DNA from: Methylocystis sp. MJC1
GTDB taxonomy: Bacteria; Pseudomonadota; Alphaproteobacteria; Rhizobiales; Beijerinckiaceae
DNA length: 64,000 nt
Assembly: GCF_026427715.1 (NCBI RefSeq)
Contig: NZ_CP107558.1
Span: 781,001-845,000, forward strand
Direction: 5' to 3'
In this document: positions 15,455-24,228 of the stretch, piece after piece
Layout: the number at the start of each line of letters is the position of its first letter
Numbering within the stretch: the stretch's first letter is position 1
Notes under the pieces: generated by a model
Database searches by the model: none
What the model saw: the letters and a program-made list of their open reading frames with translations, nothing else
What the model was told of the DNA's origin: nothing
Translations under genes and position numbers: made by a program

Positions 15455-15565
15455 GCGAACATGCTAGCGAAAGGCTGCGTGAGTCGCGAGTTCGAAAAAC
15501 GCAACTACCGCAAAAAATTTGCTTGGCGTAGACTTGCGAGTCGTCCTGCGCCACGGTGAGGCGCG

Positions 15566-16210
15566 TCACAGGTAACGCGCGAGTTCCTTCGCCGCTTCCT
15601 CGGGCTTCCGGTTGACGTTGAAGGAGGTCACGAAGCGGCCGTTCTTATCCATAAGATAGACGACCGTGGTATGATCCACGGCATAGTCTTCATCCTTGCC
15701 GGGCGCACGCTTCGCGTAGATGCGATAAGAGCGCAGCATCGGTTCGAGCTGTGCGCGGGGGCCCGTGAGGCCGGTGATGCGCGGATCGAAACTGGCGAGA
15801 TAGTCCTTCAACACCTCCTGGGTGTCGCGCTCCGGATCGACGGTGACGAATAGCCCGCCGACCTTCGCGTAGGAACCGAGCGCGCGCAAAATCTCGGACA
15901 TCTCGAAGAGCGTCGTATGGCACACGTCTGGACAATGCGTGTAGCCGAAGAAGATGAGATAGGGCTTGCCGAGCAAATCCTTCTCATTGATCTGCGCGCC
16001 CGTCTGCGACGTGAGCTGAAAAGGACCGCCGATGGCGGACGCCGGCGGCGCGGGAGGCGTGTTGCTCGTCACGGCGACAAAGACGCCGAAGACAAGGGCG
16101 AAAACAGCGCCAGCGCCGATGAGCAGGCCTTTCGAGACGCCCGGGCCGCTCGCCGCCTTTTTATCGCCGCGCTTGTTCCTGCCGTTCCCTCTCACCGACC
16201 CTCTGGACAT
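15566..16210 (-). CDS. SCO1/SenC-type copper chaperone
   Basis: 214 aa, membrane-anchored thioredoxin-fold protein that delivers copper to the CuA site of cytochrome oxidase or acts as a thiol reductase. A basic N-terminus and one membrane helix (about 27-48, GLLIGAGAVFALVFGVFVAV) precede the periplasmic domain. The copper/thiol motif CPDVCH lies at about 93-98, and the partner histidine is in AVDHTTVVYLMD. No cytochrome oxidase gene is in the window. In a copper-rich methylotroph it could also serve copper homeostasis, which is inference. Confidence 0.92.
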   Translation of the reverse strand: MSRGSVRGNGRNKRGDKKAASGPGVSKGLLIGAGAVFALVFGVFVAVTSNTPPAPPASAIGGPFQLTSQTGAQINEKDLLGKPYLIFFGYTHCPDVCHTTLFEMSEILRALGSYAKVGGLFVTVDPERDTQEVLKDYLASFDPRITGLTGPRAQLEPMLRSYRIYAKRAPGKDEDYAVDHTTVVYLMDKNGRFVTSFNVNRKPEEAAKELARYL

Positions 16211-16684
16211 GCGTGCCTTCCCTGCGTCTTTTTGGCCGTCTCTTGCGGCGGTTTCTTCTGATTTTGAACTCTTGCGCCAGTCGACAAAAACGATATGCGC
16301 TCTTCCACGTTATGCGTGTCACTGCATGGATCGAAGCCGCGCGCCGAGAGCGCCGTCTTCGGCCTCCCCGCGAGGCGTCGCGGCAGTCTCTCCTGCGATG
16401 ACGGCAGGATGGCCTTGAGTCCAAACAGCGCCGCTGGCTCTTCTTCTCCAGATTGACCGCGGCTGCAAGCTAGAGGGTTGCCGGCCGCGGCTTCGGGCGC
16501 TTGCCGCATGCGCCCGGTCGTGCAACGGCGAACCTCTCCGATAACGAATTTAGCTCGCCGGCGCGCATTCGCCAAGCCACGGCTTTTGATCGTCGGCGGT
16601 TATGCTGCATTGCGGCGCGGATGCGGGAAGCTCGGGAATGATGTAGCCTCTTTCGCCATTGATTCCCAGTGAAAGCGGCGCCTC
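16211..16684. other. 474-bp gap without a supported gene
   Basis: Divergent intergenic region between the SCO gene (minus) and the HerA-like gene (plus). Short open frames in it lack start signals and recognisable domains. No repeat of the families seen elsewhere and no convincing promoter was found by eye. Confidence 0.6.
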
Positions 16685-18196
16685 ATGACCGGAACGAGTG
16701 AAAGCTGTCCCACCGCCGTCCCCGGCAAGATTCTCGTGGGCGCGACACATGGGCAGCATGCTCGAGCCTATCGCTATCTGACACTGTCGCTCGGTAATCG
16801 CCATGGCCTCATTTCCGGCGCGACCGGCGGTGGCAAAACGGTGTCGTTGCAGCTCCTCGCCGAAGGCTTCTCCAACGCGGGAACCGCGGTCTTCCTCGCC
16901 GATGTAAAGGGCGACCTCTCGGGCCTCTCCCAGCCCGGCGACTCCAAGCCTGCTTTCGTCAAGCGCGCCGAGGAAATCGGCCTCGACTATCAGCCGGATC
17001 GCTTTCCTGTCGTCTATTGGGACGTCTTCGGCGAGCAAGGGCACATGGTGCGCGCCACCGTCTCGGAAATGGGCCCGCTGCTTATTTCGCGCCTGCTCGA
17101 CCTCAACGACACGCAGGAAGGCGTCATCAACATCGTCTTCAAGGTCGCGGACGAGCAGGGGCTTTTGCTCCTCGATCTGAAGGATCTTCGCGCCGCGCTC
17201 GCCCATGTCGCCGACAACGCAGCCGAATTCAAGGTGAAATACGGCAATATCGCACCGGCGAGCGTCGGCGCGATTCAGCGCCAGCTTCTCGTGCTGGAGA
17301 CGCAGGGCGGCGACAAGTTCTTTGGCGAGCCGCCGCTGGAGATTACCGATTTCATCCGGACGGATCGCGACGGACGCGGCGTGGTGAACATTCTCGCCGC
17401 TGACAAGCTGATGCGCGCGCCGAAGCTCTACGCCACTTTCCTTTTGTGGATGCTCTCGGAGCTTTTCGAGACGCTTCCCGAGGTCGGCGATCAGGACAAA
17501 CCCAAGCTCGTCTTCTTCTTCGACGAAGCGCATCTCCTTTTCGACGATGCGCCAAAGGCGCTGCTCTCGGCGATCGAGCAGGTGGTCAGGCTCATCCGCT
17601 CGAAGGGCGTCGGCGTCTATTTCATCACGCAGAATCCGCTCGACGTGCCGGATACCGTGCTGGGCCAACTCGGCAATCGCATTCAGCACGCGCTGCGCGC
17701 CTTCACGCCGCGCGACCAGAAAGCGGTGCGCGCGGCGGCCGAGACCTTCCGCAAGAACCCGTCCTTCGACACGGCGGACGCCATTATGCATCTTGGCGTC
17801 GGCGAGGCGCTCGTCTCCATGCTGGGCGACAAGGGCGCGCCGGAGATCGTCGACCGCGTGCTAATCGCGCCGCCCGCCGCCCGCGTCGGGCCCGTGACGC
17901 CGCAAGAGCGCGCCGCCGTCATGGGCGAGAGCAAATTCTCCGGCAAATATGACACGCCCATCGACCGCGACTCGGCCTACGAGACCCTGCAAGGGGGCGG
18001 ACAAAACGCCGCAGGCGGCGGCTTGATCGGGACCATCGGCGGCGTGTTGGGCAAGCTTTTCGGTTCGGCCAAGGGACAGAAGCTCTCGCCCGCCGAGGCC
18101 GCGCTGCGCTCGGCGGTCCAAAGCGCGGCGCGCACAGCGGGAAATCGCATCGCCAAGGAAATCTTGCGCGGCGTCCTGGGCGGCATCACTAAATAG
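16685..18196 (+). CDS. HerA-like DNA-pumping ATPase (DUF853/YjgR family)
   Basis: 503 aa, FtsK/HerA superfamily ATPase. Walker A GATGGGKT lies at residues 45-52 and the Walker B stretch [12 protein letters not shown] at about 274-285. STOP-type sensor residues follow in [20 protein letters not shown]. The C-terminal 90 residues are Gly/Ala-rich and probably flexible. YjgR/DUF853 proteins are widespread; their function is poorly defined and DNA translocation is inferred from the fold. The ATG at 16685 gives [11 protein letters not shown] clean terminator follows. Confidence 0.9.
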   Translation: MTGTSESCPTAVPGKILVGATHGQHARAYRYLTLSLGNRHGLISGATGGGKTVSLQLLAEGFSNAGTAVFLADVKGDLSGLSQPGDSKPAFVKRAEEIGLDYQPDRFPVVYWDVFGEQGHMVRATVSEMGPLLISRLLDLNDTQEGVINIVFKVADEQGLLLLDLKDLRAALAHVADNAAEFKVKYGNIAPASVGAIQRQLLVLETQGGDKFFGEPPLEITDFIRTDRDGRGVVNILAADKLMRAPKLYATFLLWMLSELFETLPEVGDQDKPKLVFFFDEAHLLFDDAPKALLSAIEQVVRLIRSKGVGVYFITQNPLDVPDTVLGQLGNRIQHALRAFTPRDQKAVRAAAETFRKNPSFDTADAIMHLGVGEALVSMLGDKGAPEIVDRVLIAPPAARVGPVTPQERAAVMGESKFSGKYDTPIDRDSAYETLQGGGQNAAGGGLIGTIGGVLGKLFGSAKGQKLSPAEAALRSAVQSAARTAGNRIAKEILRGVLGGITK

Positions 18197-18227
18197 AATC
18201 TTAAGCTTCGCGAAGTGTCGGAACCTC

Positions 18228-18256
18228 CCCGGCGACGCTTTCGCCGGGCCTTTATT
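18228..18256 (+). terminator. Intrinsic terminator after the HerA-like gene
   Basis: An 8-bp GC-rich stem CCCGGCGA / TCGCCGGG with a 5-nt loop, followed by CCTTTATT. It lies 31 nt after the stop codon and separates the gene from rpoH. Confidence 0.7.
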
Positions 18257-18410
18257 ACGGAATCTTAATCCCGACTTTAGCGAGTTGTCACGTAGCAGTC
18301 ATTTTCCTGCCCGGCGTTTCCGGCCTATACTATCCTTGTTGCGATCGGCGAATGCGCGATCGACCATCGCGGGCTTGCCGCCCCGGGAGCCCGTCAGGGG
18401 AGGGACGAAT

Positions 18411-19295
18411 ATGGCGAATGCTTTGCCCATCGTCGCGGAAGGCGGGCTCGCCCGCTACCTTGCCGAAATCCGCCGGTTCCCCATGCTGGAGCCGCAGCAG
18501 GAATATATGCTCGCCAAGCGTTGGCGCGAACATGAAGACCCGAAGGCTGCTCAGAAGCTTGTCACCTCGCATCTGCGCCTCGTGGCCAAGATCGCCATGG
18601 GCTATCGCGGCTACGGCCTGCCGATCGGCGAGATCGTCTCCGAAGGCAATGTCGGCCTGATGCAGGCCGTCAAGCGCTTCGAGCCGGATCGCGGCTTCCG
18701 CCTCGCCACATATGCGATGTGGTGGATCCGCGCGTCCATTCAAGAATATATCCTGCGCTCATGGTCGCTCGTCAAAATGGGCACCACCGCCAGCCAGAAG
18801 AAGCTCTTCTTCAACCTCCGCAAGGCCAAGAGCCGCATCTCCGCCTTCGAGGAGGGCGATCTGCGGCCCGAGAATGTCGAGAAGATTGCGACGCGCCTCG
18901 GGGTCTCGCAGCAGGACGTGATCGAGATGAACCGCCGTATGGGCGGCGACGCCTCGCTCAACGCGCCGCTGCGGGAGGAAGGGGAAGGCGAATGGCAGGA
19001 TTGGCTCGTCGACGACAGCGACGACCAGGAGCGCGTCCTCGCCGCGCAGGAGGAGAGCAGCAATCGCTTGAAGGCGCTGCGCGGCGCGCTCGACGTGCTC
19101 AATCCGCGCGAACGCCGCATCTTCGAGGCGCGCCGCCTCGCCGACGATCCGGTGACGCTCGAGCAACTTTCCGAGGAGTTCGGCGTCTCCCGCGAGCGCG
19201 TGCGGCAGATCGAAGTCCGCGCCTTCGAGAAGGTGCAGGCGGCGGTGAAGTCCGGCGTGGCGCGGATCGAAGAAACCCACGCAGCGGCGATGTGA
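18411..19295 (+). CDS. rpoH: RNA polymerase heat-shock sigma factor (sigma-32)
   Basis: 294 aa. The ATG at 18411 is chosen because it follows a strong AGGGGAGGG site; an upstream TTG would add 42 residues that do not resemble the family. Region 2 contains YAMWWIRASIQEYILRSW. The RpoH box QKKLFFNLRK, diagnostic of sigma-32, follows. Region 4 carries the helix-turn-helix VTLEQLSEEFGVSRERVRQI. The window also carries dnaK and dnaJ, its likely targets. A TATACT hexamer at 18326 may be a -10 element. Confidence 0.96.
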   Translation: MANALPIVAEGGLARYLAEIRRFPMLEPQQEYMLAKRWREHEDPKAAQKLVTSHLRLVAKIAMGYRGYGLPIGEIVSEGNVGLMQAVKRFEPDRGFRLATYAMWWIRASIQEYILRSWSLVKMGTTASQKKLFFNLRKAKSRISAFEEGDLRPENVEKIATRLGVSQQDVIEMNRRMGGDASLNAPLREEGEGEWQDWLVDDSDDQERVLAAQEESSNRLKALRGALDVLNPRERRIFEARRLADDPVTLEQLSEEFGVSRERVRQIEVRAFEKVQAAVKSGVARIEETHAAAM

Positions 19296-19325
19296 GGGGG
19301 CGCGAGCCCCTTCACCCGCGCTCTC

Positions 19326-19355
19326 CGTCACTGCGAGCGGAGCGAAGCAATGACG
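19326..19355. repeat. Miniature family A repeat
   Basis: A 30-bp remnant CGTCACTGCGAGCG...GAAGCAATGACG of the palindromic family, between the convergent rpoH and M48 protease genes. Confidence 0.65.
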
Positions 19356-19364
19356 TAAGCGGCG

Positions 19365-20441
19365 CTAGCCGCAAATCCCCTTCAGCGCCGCCCACTCTTC
19401 GTCGCTTAAAAGCGGCGTCGCCGTCTCGCCCTTGTCGGCCGCCTCGAGCGCCTCCAGCCGATCCGCGCTGAGCGGGTGGTCGTGAAGAATGCTCAGGGGC
19501 CCGCCGTCGTCCTCCCCCGTGATCCGCACCAGCAATTCACCCATGGGTTTCGCGGGCCGGCCGAGCGCGCCGAGGGTCTTGGCGGCGAAGGCGTCGGCCT
19601 GGGCCTCGTTTTCGCGCGAATGGGCGGCGTTGAACAAGGAATTGCCGACGACGACCATGGCCGAGGCCTCGGTCACGTCGCCGAAGACCAGGCCGACAAG
19701 CATGGCCGTGCCGCCTGTCTCTATGATGCGGCGCAGATGGTCGCGGTGTTCCAGATGGCCGAGCTCATGGGCGAGCACGCCGATGACTTCGTCCTGCGAC
19801 CAGGCTTTATCCAACAAGCCCGAGAGCAAGTAGATCTTGCCGCCGGGCAAGGCGAAAGCGTTCGGGGTCTTTGACGAAAGGACCTCGATCGTCGCGGGCA
19901 GGCGCAGATGGGCGGCGGCCTCGAGGCGGCGCGAGACTTTCTGCAAGGCCTCCATGCCCTTGGGCGTTTGGCAGCTTTTGCCCGGGAAGGTCTTGCGCGC
20001 TTCTTCGTCGGCGCCCGCGCCGAGCTTCTTTTCCCACGCCACGGGAATGGCGGGGGCGATGAGATCGGCCGTGCGCGGCACGCCGCCCCAGAGGAAGGCG
20101 CCCAGCATCACGCTTGCGGCGAGGCCATAGATGAGCCTCTTGCGCCCCTCGGGATTGGGCGTCTCCCTCTCGCCCAAGAGCAGGAGGCAGTGGCGCACGA
20201 CGTCGGTCTGCGTTTGCGGATCGTCCACTTCGAGCCGGGCGCCCTTCGGCCCGCCGAGCGCCATGAGGCGCATGACGCCGCCGGGCGGCGGCACGCGGCG
20301 CACGTCCGCATAGGGCCAAGCCGCGAGCAGGACGCCGTCTTCCGTGATTTCGAGCGCGGGGCCGAAGACGAGCTGGACGGCGCGGCGTCTTTCAATAGAG
20401 CCGTCGAAATAGCTGGCGTTGCCGGTCGCTTCCGTCGTCAC
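19365..20441 (-). CDS. M48 family membrane-bound metallopeptidase
   Basis: 358 aa from a GTG at 20441, chosen because GAGGAGG lies 5 bp upstream; an upstream ATG would add 15 residues. An N-terminal domain of about 100 residues precedes one membrane segment (LIYGLAASVMLGAFLWGGV). The zinc protease core follows: HELGHLEHRDH with the third ligand in ENEAQADAFA. A second hydrophobic stretch lies between them. Family members (HtpX, Oma1, BepA) degrade damaged membrane or envelope proteins. It is convergent with rpoH, which hints at but does not prove a stress role. Confidence 0.9.
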   Translation of the reverse strand: MTTEATGNASYFDGSIERRRAVQLVFGPALEITEDGVLLAAWPYADVRRVPPPGGVMRLMALGGPKGARLEVDDPQTQTDVVRHCLLLLGERETPNPEGRKRLIYGLAASVMLGAFLWGGVPRTADLIAPAIPVAWEKKLGAGADEEARKTFPGKSCQTPKGMEALQKVSRRLEAAAHLRLPATIEVLSSKTPNAFALPGGKIYLLSGLLDKAWSQDEVIGVLAHELGHLEHRDHLRRIIETGGTAMLVGLVFGDVTEASAMVVVGNSLFNAAHSRENEAQADAFAAKTLGALGRPAKPMGELLVRITGEDDGGPLSILHDHPLSADRLEALEAADKGETATPLLSDEEWAALKGICG

Positions 20442-20531
20442 GCGCCCTCCTCGACCAAAGGCTAGCACCGTAAGAGCCAAAGACAAAACGCGGCGCTATA
20501 TGGAGAAGCGAAGCGCTGCAGGAGATTGGTG

Positions 20532-21221
20532 ATGTCGCATTGGCTCATTGCCGGCGCGAGCCGGGGCATTGGTTTGGAGCTGGCGCGCCAGCTCGCGCTG
20601 AGGGGTGAGCGCGTGAGCGCGAGCGTGCGGAGTGAAAACGGCCGCGCGGCCTTACAGGAGGCGCTGGAGCCACTGGGCGACAGGGGGCAAATTCTCATCT
20701 TCGACACGCGCGACGACGCACAAATCCGCGAGGCCGCCGCGGAGGTGAGCGAGCCGATCGACGCGCTTGTCGCCAACGCCGGCGCCTATGGGCCGCAGCG
20801 CCAATCGGCGCTCGATATGGATTTCGACGGCGTGCTCGATCTCGTCAACGTCAATACGCTCGGGCCTTTGCGCGTCGCTCAGGCGTTTTTGCCGCTCATC
20901 AAGCAGGCCGAGCGGCCGCGCATCGCGATGATCTCGAGCGTCTTGGGCTCGATGGCGCTGGAAGGGACCTTCAACGTCGGATACCGCATCTCGAAAGCCG
21001 GGCTCAACAAGATCGTCCAATGTCTCGCCGACGATCTGAAGCCCGAAGGCATTCCAGTCATTTCCATGCATCCGGGCTGGGTGCGCACCGATATGGGCGG
21101 GCCCAACGCGCCGGTCAGCGCCGAGGACAGCGCCGCGGGCATTATTGGCGTCATCGAGCGGCTGACGCTCGCGGATACGCGCAGATTCGTCGATTACAAG
21201 GGCGCGGAAATCGACTGGTGA
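20532..21221 (+). CDS. Short-chain dehydrogenase/reductase (SDR)
   Basis: 229 aa. The cofactor-binding loop GASRGIG lies at about 8-14, NAG at 84-86 (LVANAGAYGP), the catalytic Ser in MISSVLGSM and the Tyr-Lys pair in YRISKAG. The C-terminus has PGWVRTDMGG, typical of the sniffer/CsgA-like subgroup. AGGAG lies 7 bp before the chosen ATG; TTG and GTG just upstream are less likely. Substrate unknown. It is monocistronic. Confidence 0.9.
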   Translation: MSHWLIAGASRGIGLELARQLALRGERVSASVRSENGRAALQEALEPLGDRGQILIFDTRDDAQIREAAAEVSEPIDALVANAGAYGPQRQSALDMDFDGVLDLVNVNTLGPLRVAQAFLPLIKQAERPRIAMISSVLGSMALEGTFNVGYRISKAGLNKIVQCLADDLKPEGIPVISMHPGWVRTDMGGPNAPVSAEDSAAGIIGVIERLTLADTRRFVDYKGAEIDW

Positions 21222-21234
21222 GCGCGGGCCGATA

Positions 21235-21360
21235 CGCCCCCTCCCCACCCACCCGGCAGGGGTTGGGGCGACAATCTTGGGCGTGATCTCGGCCGGACCC
21301 CACCCGACCTCGCTTTCGCGGGGCCACCCCCCCCCCCGTAAAGGGGAGGGATGGGGGCGC
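21235..21360. repeat. GC-rich inverted repeats with an 11-C tract, downstream of shc
   Basis: Two hairpin-forming blocks (CCCCTCCCCACCC / GGGGTTGGGG and CCCC...TAAAGGGGAGGG) fill the convergent gap between the SDR gene and shc. A run of 11 C residues lies at about 21327-21337. The element may end transcription from both sides. No gene seen. Confidence 0.6.
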
Positions 21361-21390
21361 CGAGATTGCCGATCGCCGGGGAAACCGCCT

Positions 21391-23355
21391 TTACAGCCCC
21401 ACCTGCACCAGCTTGCTGTTCGTTTGCAGCAGGTTGCGGTAGCGCGCCAACGCCCAGAGCGGGAAGAATCTGCGATAGCCGTGGTAGCGCAGGTAGAAGA
21501 CGCGCGGGAAGCCGGTCGCCGTGAAGCGCGGCTCGTTCCAGAGTCCGTCCTGAGCCTGCGTCGCCTGCAGATAGGCGACGCCGCGTGCGACCGCCGGATG
21601 ATCGACCTCGCCCGCCGCCATCAGGCCGAGCAGCGCCCAGGCGGTTTGCGAAGAGGTCGAGGGCGCGGGCTCATAGCCCTTGTAGTCGAGCTTGTAGCTC
21701 GCGAGATCCTCGCCCCAGCCGCCGTCCGCGTTCTGGATCGAGACGAGCCAGTCCACCGCTCGGTGATAGGATTCGTGCTCATGCGGCAGGCCGACGGCGT
21801 TGAGCGCGCAGAGCGCCGACCAGGCGCCGTAGATGTAATTGGCGCCCCAGCGGCCGAACCAGGAACCGTCCTTTTCCTGCTCTTTCAGCAGATAGTCGAC
21901 GCCGCGCCGCAGGCATTCGCTCGATTCCACCGTGTCGCCGAGTTGCGCCAGCATGGAAATGCAGCGCGCCGAGACGTCCACCGTCGGCGGATCGAGCAGC
22001 GCGCCATGGTCGGCGAAGGGGATGTGGTTGAGATAATGATAGACGTTGTCGGCGTCGAAGGCGCCCCAGCCGCCGTTCTTCGACTGCATGCCGACGACCC
22101 ATTCCTTGGCGCGCGCGATGCGCTCGGCATAGGGCTTTTTCTCTTCGGCGCTGGTGAGGCGGTCCATGGCGGTAGCGACGACGGCCGTGTCGTCCACGTC
22201 CGGATAATGCGCATTGGCGTATTGGAACGCCCAGCCGCCGGGCCGCAAACCGGGCCGCTGAACCGCCCAGTCGCCCTTCATATCCAGCACCTGCAGGGGC
22301 GCGAGCCAATCGCAGGCGGCCCGCGCCTTCTCGCGCGCGTCCGCGTCGCCGGTCTCCAGCAGCGCATGCGCCACGAGCGAGGTGTCCCACACCGGCGAGA
22401 CGCAGGGCTGGCAATAGGCTTCCGTTTCATTGACGACGAGCAGCCGCTCGATCGACTCGCGTGCGTGCTTCACGCGCTGGTCGGTCTCGGGGACGCCGAG
22501 CGCGTCATACATCAGCAGGCTGTTGACCATCGCCGGGAAGATGGCGCCGAGACCATCGACGCCGTTCAAGCGCTCGGTCGTCCAGCGTTCGGCGAGCTGA
22601 ACGGAGTAGTCGCGCGAACGCTTCGGCATATGAGGCTCGAGCAGGCGCAGCAGCTTGTCGATCTCGCCGAAAATATGCGCCCAGGGCCAGGTCTGATGCT
22701 CGCCCTTCGGCCAGACCTTCACCTCTTCCGGCGGCGTCGTGAAGAGCTCCTGGATATGGACGTTCTTCGGGTTCTTCGCGCACGGCTTATAGGTCATCAG
22801 CACCAGGAGCGGCACGAGAACCGTGCGGCCCCAGTAGGAAATCTTGTCGAGATGGAAGGGAAACCACCTCGGCAGCAGCATGATCTCGACCGGCATCACC
22901 GGCACGCCGCGCCAGGGGATCTGGCCGTAAAGCGCGAGCAGCGAGCGCGTGAAGACATTGGAGTTCGCCGCGCCGCCATGGGCGAGGATCGCCGCGCGGG
23001 CGCGCGCCATGTGCGGGGCGTCGATGTCGTCGCCGATCATCTTGAGCGCGAAATAGGCCTTCACGCTGGCCGAGATGTTGAATGCGCCGTCCTGGAACAG
23101 CGGCCAGCCGCCGTGATCGCCCTGCATGCGGCGCAGATAGACCGCGATCTTGCGCTCCAATTCGGCGTCGACCGGCTCGGCGCGGAAATGGCGCATCAGC
23201 ACATATTCGGCGGGGATGGTGGTGTCCGCCTCCAGCTCGAAGCACCAATGGCCGTCCGCCTTGCCGAGGTCTAAAAGCGCGGCTTTGGCGCTCTGAATGC
23301 TCGCTTCGAGCGCATCTGCGGTCGGCGCGTCACTGGCGCGAAGGGCTGCGGTCAT
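21391..23355 (-). CDS. shc: Squalene-hopene cyclase
   Basis: 654 aa monotopic membrane enzyme that cyclises squalene to hopene/diplopterol, the committed hopanoid step. The catalytic DVDDTA (DxDD acid motif) is present, together with several QW repeats such as QNADGGWGED and QSKNGGWGAF and the C-terminal GFPRVFYLRYHGYR. It is separated by 14-18 kb from hpnBCDE, which make its substrate. It starts 30 bp after the XRE gene stop, so the two may share a transcript. The ATG gives MTAALRASDAPTADALEASI. Confidence 0.97.
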   Translation of the reverse strand: MTAALRASDAPTADALEASIQSAKAALLDLGKADGHWCFELEADTTIPAEYVLMRHFRAEPVDAELERKIAVYLRRMQGDHGGWPLFQDGAFNISASVKAYFALKMIGDDIDAPHMARARAAILAHGGAANSNVFTRSLLALYGQIPWRGVPVMPVEIMLLPRWFPFHLDKISYWGRTVLVPLLVLMTYKPCAKNPKNVHIQELFTTPPEEVKVWPKGEHQTWPWAHIFGEIDKLLRLLEPHMPKRSRDYSVQLAERWTTERLNGVDGLGAIFPAMVNSLLMYDALGVPETDQRVKHARESIERLLVVNETEAYCQPCVSPVWDTSLVAHALLETGDADAREKARAACDWLAPLQVLDMKGDWAVQRPGLRPGGWAFQYANAHYPDVDDTAVVATAMDRLTSAEEKKPYAERIARAKEWVVGMQSKNGGWGAFDADNVYHYLNHIPFADHGALLDPPTVDVSARCISMLAQLGDTVESSECLRRGVDYLLKEQEKDGSWFGRWGANYIYGAWSALCALNAVGLPHEHESYHRAVDWLVSIQNADGGWGEDLASYKLDYKGYEPAPSTSSQTAWALLGLMAAGEVDHPAVARGVAYLQATQAQDGLWNEPRFTATGFPRVFYLRYHGYRRFFPLWALARYRNLLQTNSKLVQVGL

Positions 23356-23385
23356 GGTTTGTCCTTTTTGCTCAATTTCATAGCG

Positions 23386-23697
23386 CTATGCGATGCGAAG
23401 CGTGGCGGTTTCCGCCGCGTCGCCCTCGCCATGCGGCGTGACGACGATTTCGACGTCCTGGCCCAGCGCGACCAGGAAGCGCAGGAGCCGCTCCAGGGAG
23501 AACTGCCGGAAGTCGCCGCGCAGCATCTTGGAGACGTCGGGCTGCCTGACGCCGAAAAGCCGCGCCGCCTCGACCTGTTTGAGGCCGCGCGCCTTCAGAA
23601 GCGCCTCGATCTTACGGACCAGCTGCGCCTTGAGGATGTGATCCTCCGCATGTCTCGGCGTCGGCTGGCTTTCACTCATCTTATCAAGCCTGTTCAT
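23386..23697 (-). CDS. XRE-family helix-turn-helix regulator
   Basis: 103 aa. The HTH spans about residues 39-58 (KQVEAARLFGVRQPDVSKML), followed by RGDFRQFSLERLLRFLVALG, typical of HigA2/HTH_37-type antitoxin-like regulators. No HigB/RelE toxin lies beside it. It is 30 bp upstream of shc on the same strand and may control it, or simply share its promoter. Its start could be ATG at 23697 or the internal ATG at 23679 (MSESQPTPRHAED). A palindrome-rich AT-richer promoter lies just upstream, suggesting autoregulation. Confidence 0.85.
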   Translation of the reverse strand: MNRLDKMSESQPTPRHAEDHILKAQLVRKIEALLKARGLKQVEAARLFGVRQPDVSKMLRGDFRQFSLERLLRFLVALGQDVEIVVTPHGEGDAAETATLRIA

Positions 23698-23716
23698 TCG
23701 CCCGGCCCGCGAGCGT

Positions 23717-23749
23717 GGTTCAACTATAGTGATTTAACCATATGGTCAA
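23717..23749. promoter_or_regulatory. Palindromic operator/promoter region between the XRE and Rieske genes
   Basis: The imperfect palindrome GGTTCAACTATAGTGATTTAACC (23717-23739) overlaps the perfect 10-bp palindrome ACCATATGGT. On the minus strand TTGACC and TATAGT form a promoter-like pair with a short 15-bp spacer. It is a plausible binding site for the adjacent XRE protein; binding is inferred. Confidence 0.4.
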
Positions 23750-23840
23750 GGCGGGGCGCGATGGCGCATCGCTTGCTAACCGAACGGCAACCCGCCTCTT
23801 TCGACCGAGGCGCTCGGCATTGTTCGAAAGGGGCAGGCCT

Positions 23841-24212
23841 ATGGACGAGCTTTTTGTGATTTGTCGGACAGTCGAAATCGACGACGCCCAGGCCCACGGC
23901 TTCGTGCTGATGAAAGCCGAGGAGAGCGGGGAGACATCGCCCTGGCCGATCGTGGTCACGCGCAAGGGCAACAACTTCTACGGATTCGAAAACGCCTGCC
24001 CGCATGAGGGCCTCCGGCTCGACGCGCAGCCGGGCCAGTTCATGGACGAAGAGGGCAATTTCATCGAATGCGGCCGCCATCATGCGCAATTCGATATCGA
24101 CACGGGCGAATGTTTCATCGGTCCCTGCCAGGGGCGGCGCCTGACTCCCGTCAAGCTCGTTGTCGATGACGGCGACGTCTGCGTGACCGGCGTGATGCTT
24201 GCAGACGAGTGA
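23841..24212 (+). CDS. Small Rieske [2Fe-2S] ferredoxin-like protein
   Basis: 123 aa from the ATG at 23841, preceded by AAAGGGG. The cluster ligands are Cys53-x-His55 (ACPHEGLRL) and Cys77-x2-His80 (CGRHHAQFD), the arrangement of Rieske ferredoxins of ring-hydroxylating oxygenases. There is no signal peptide or membrane anchor, so it is a soluble cytoplasmic electron carrier. It is followed after 16 bp by a gene of unknown function with a good ribosome site, so the pair is an operon. No oxygenase subunit or reductase lies nearby. Its partner is unknown. Confidence 0.9.
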   Translation: MDELFVICRTVEIDDAQAHGFVLMKAEESGETSPWPIVVTRKGNNFYGFENACPHEGLRLDAQPGQFMDEEGNFIECGRHHAQFDIDTGECFIGPCQGRRLTPVKLVVDDGDVCVTGVMLADE

Positions 24213-24228
24213 GAAAGGGGACGCTTTC

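Noticed and set aside
18285..18410. Upstream TTG start for rpoH
   Set aside because: The added 42 residues are not like sigma-32, and the ATG at 18411 has a much better ribosome site.
21277..23274. 665-codon open frame opposite shc
   Set aside because: Same antisense effect; shc on the minus strand has full family motifs and this frame has none.
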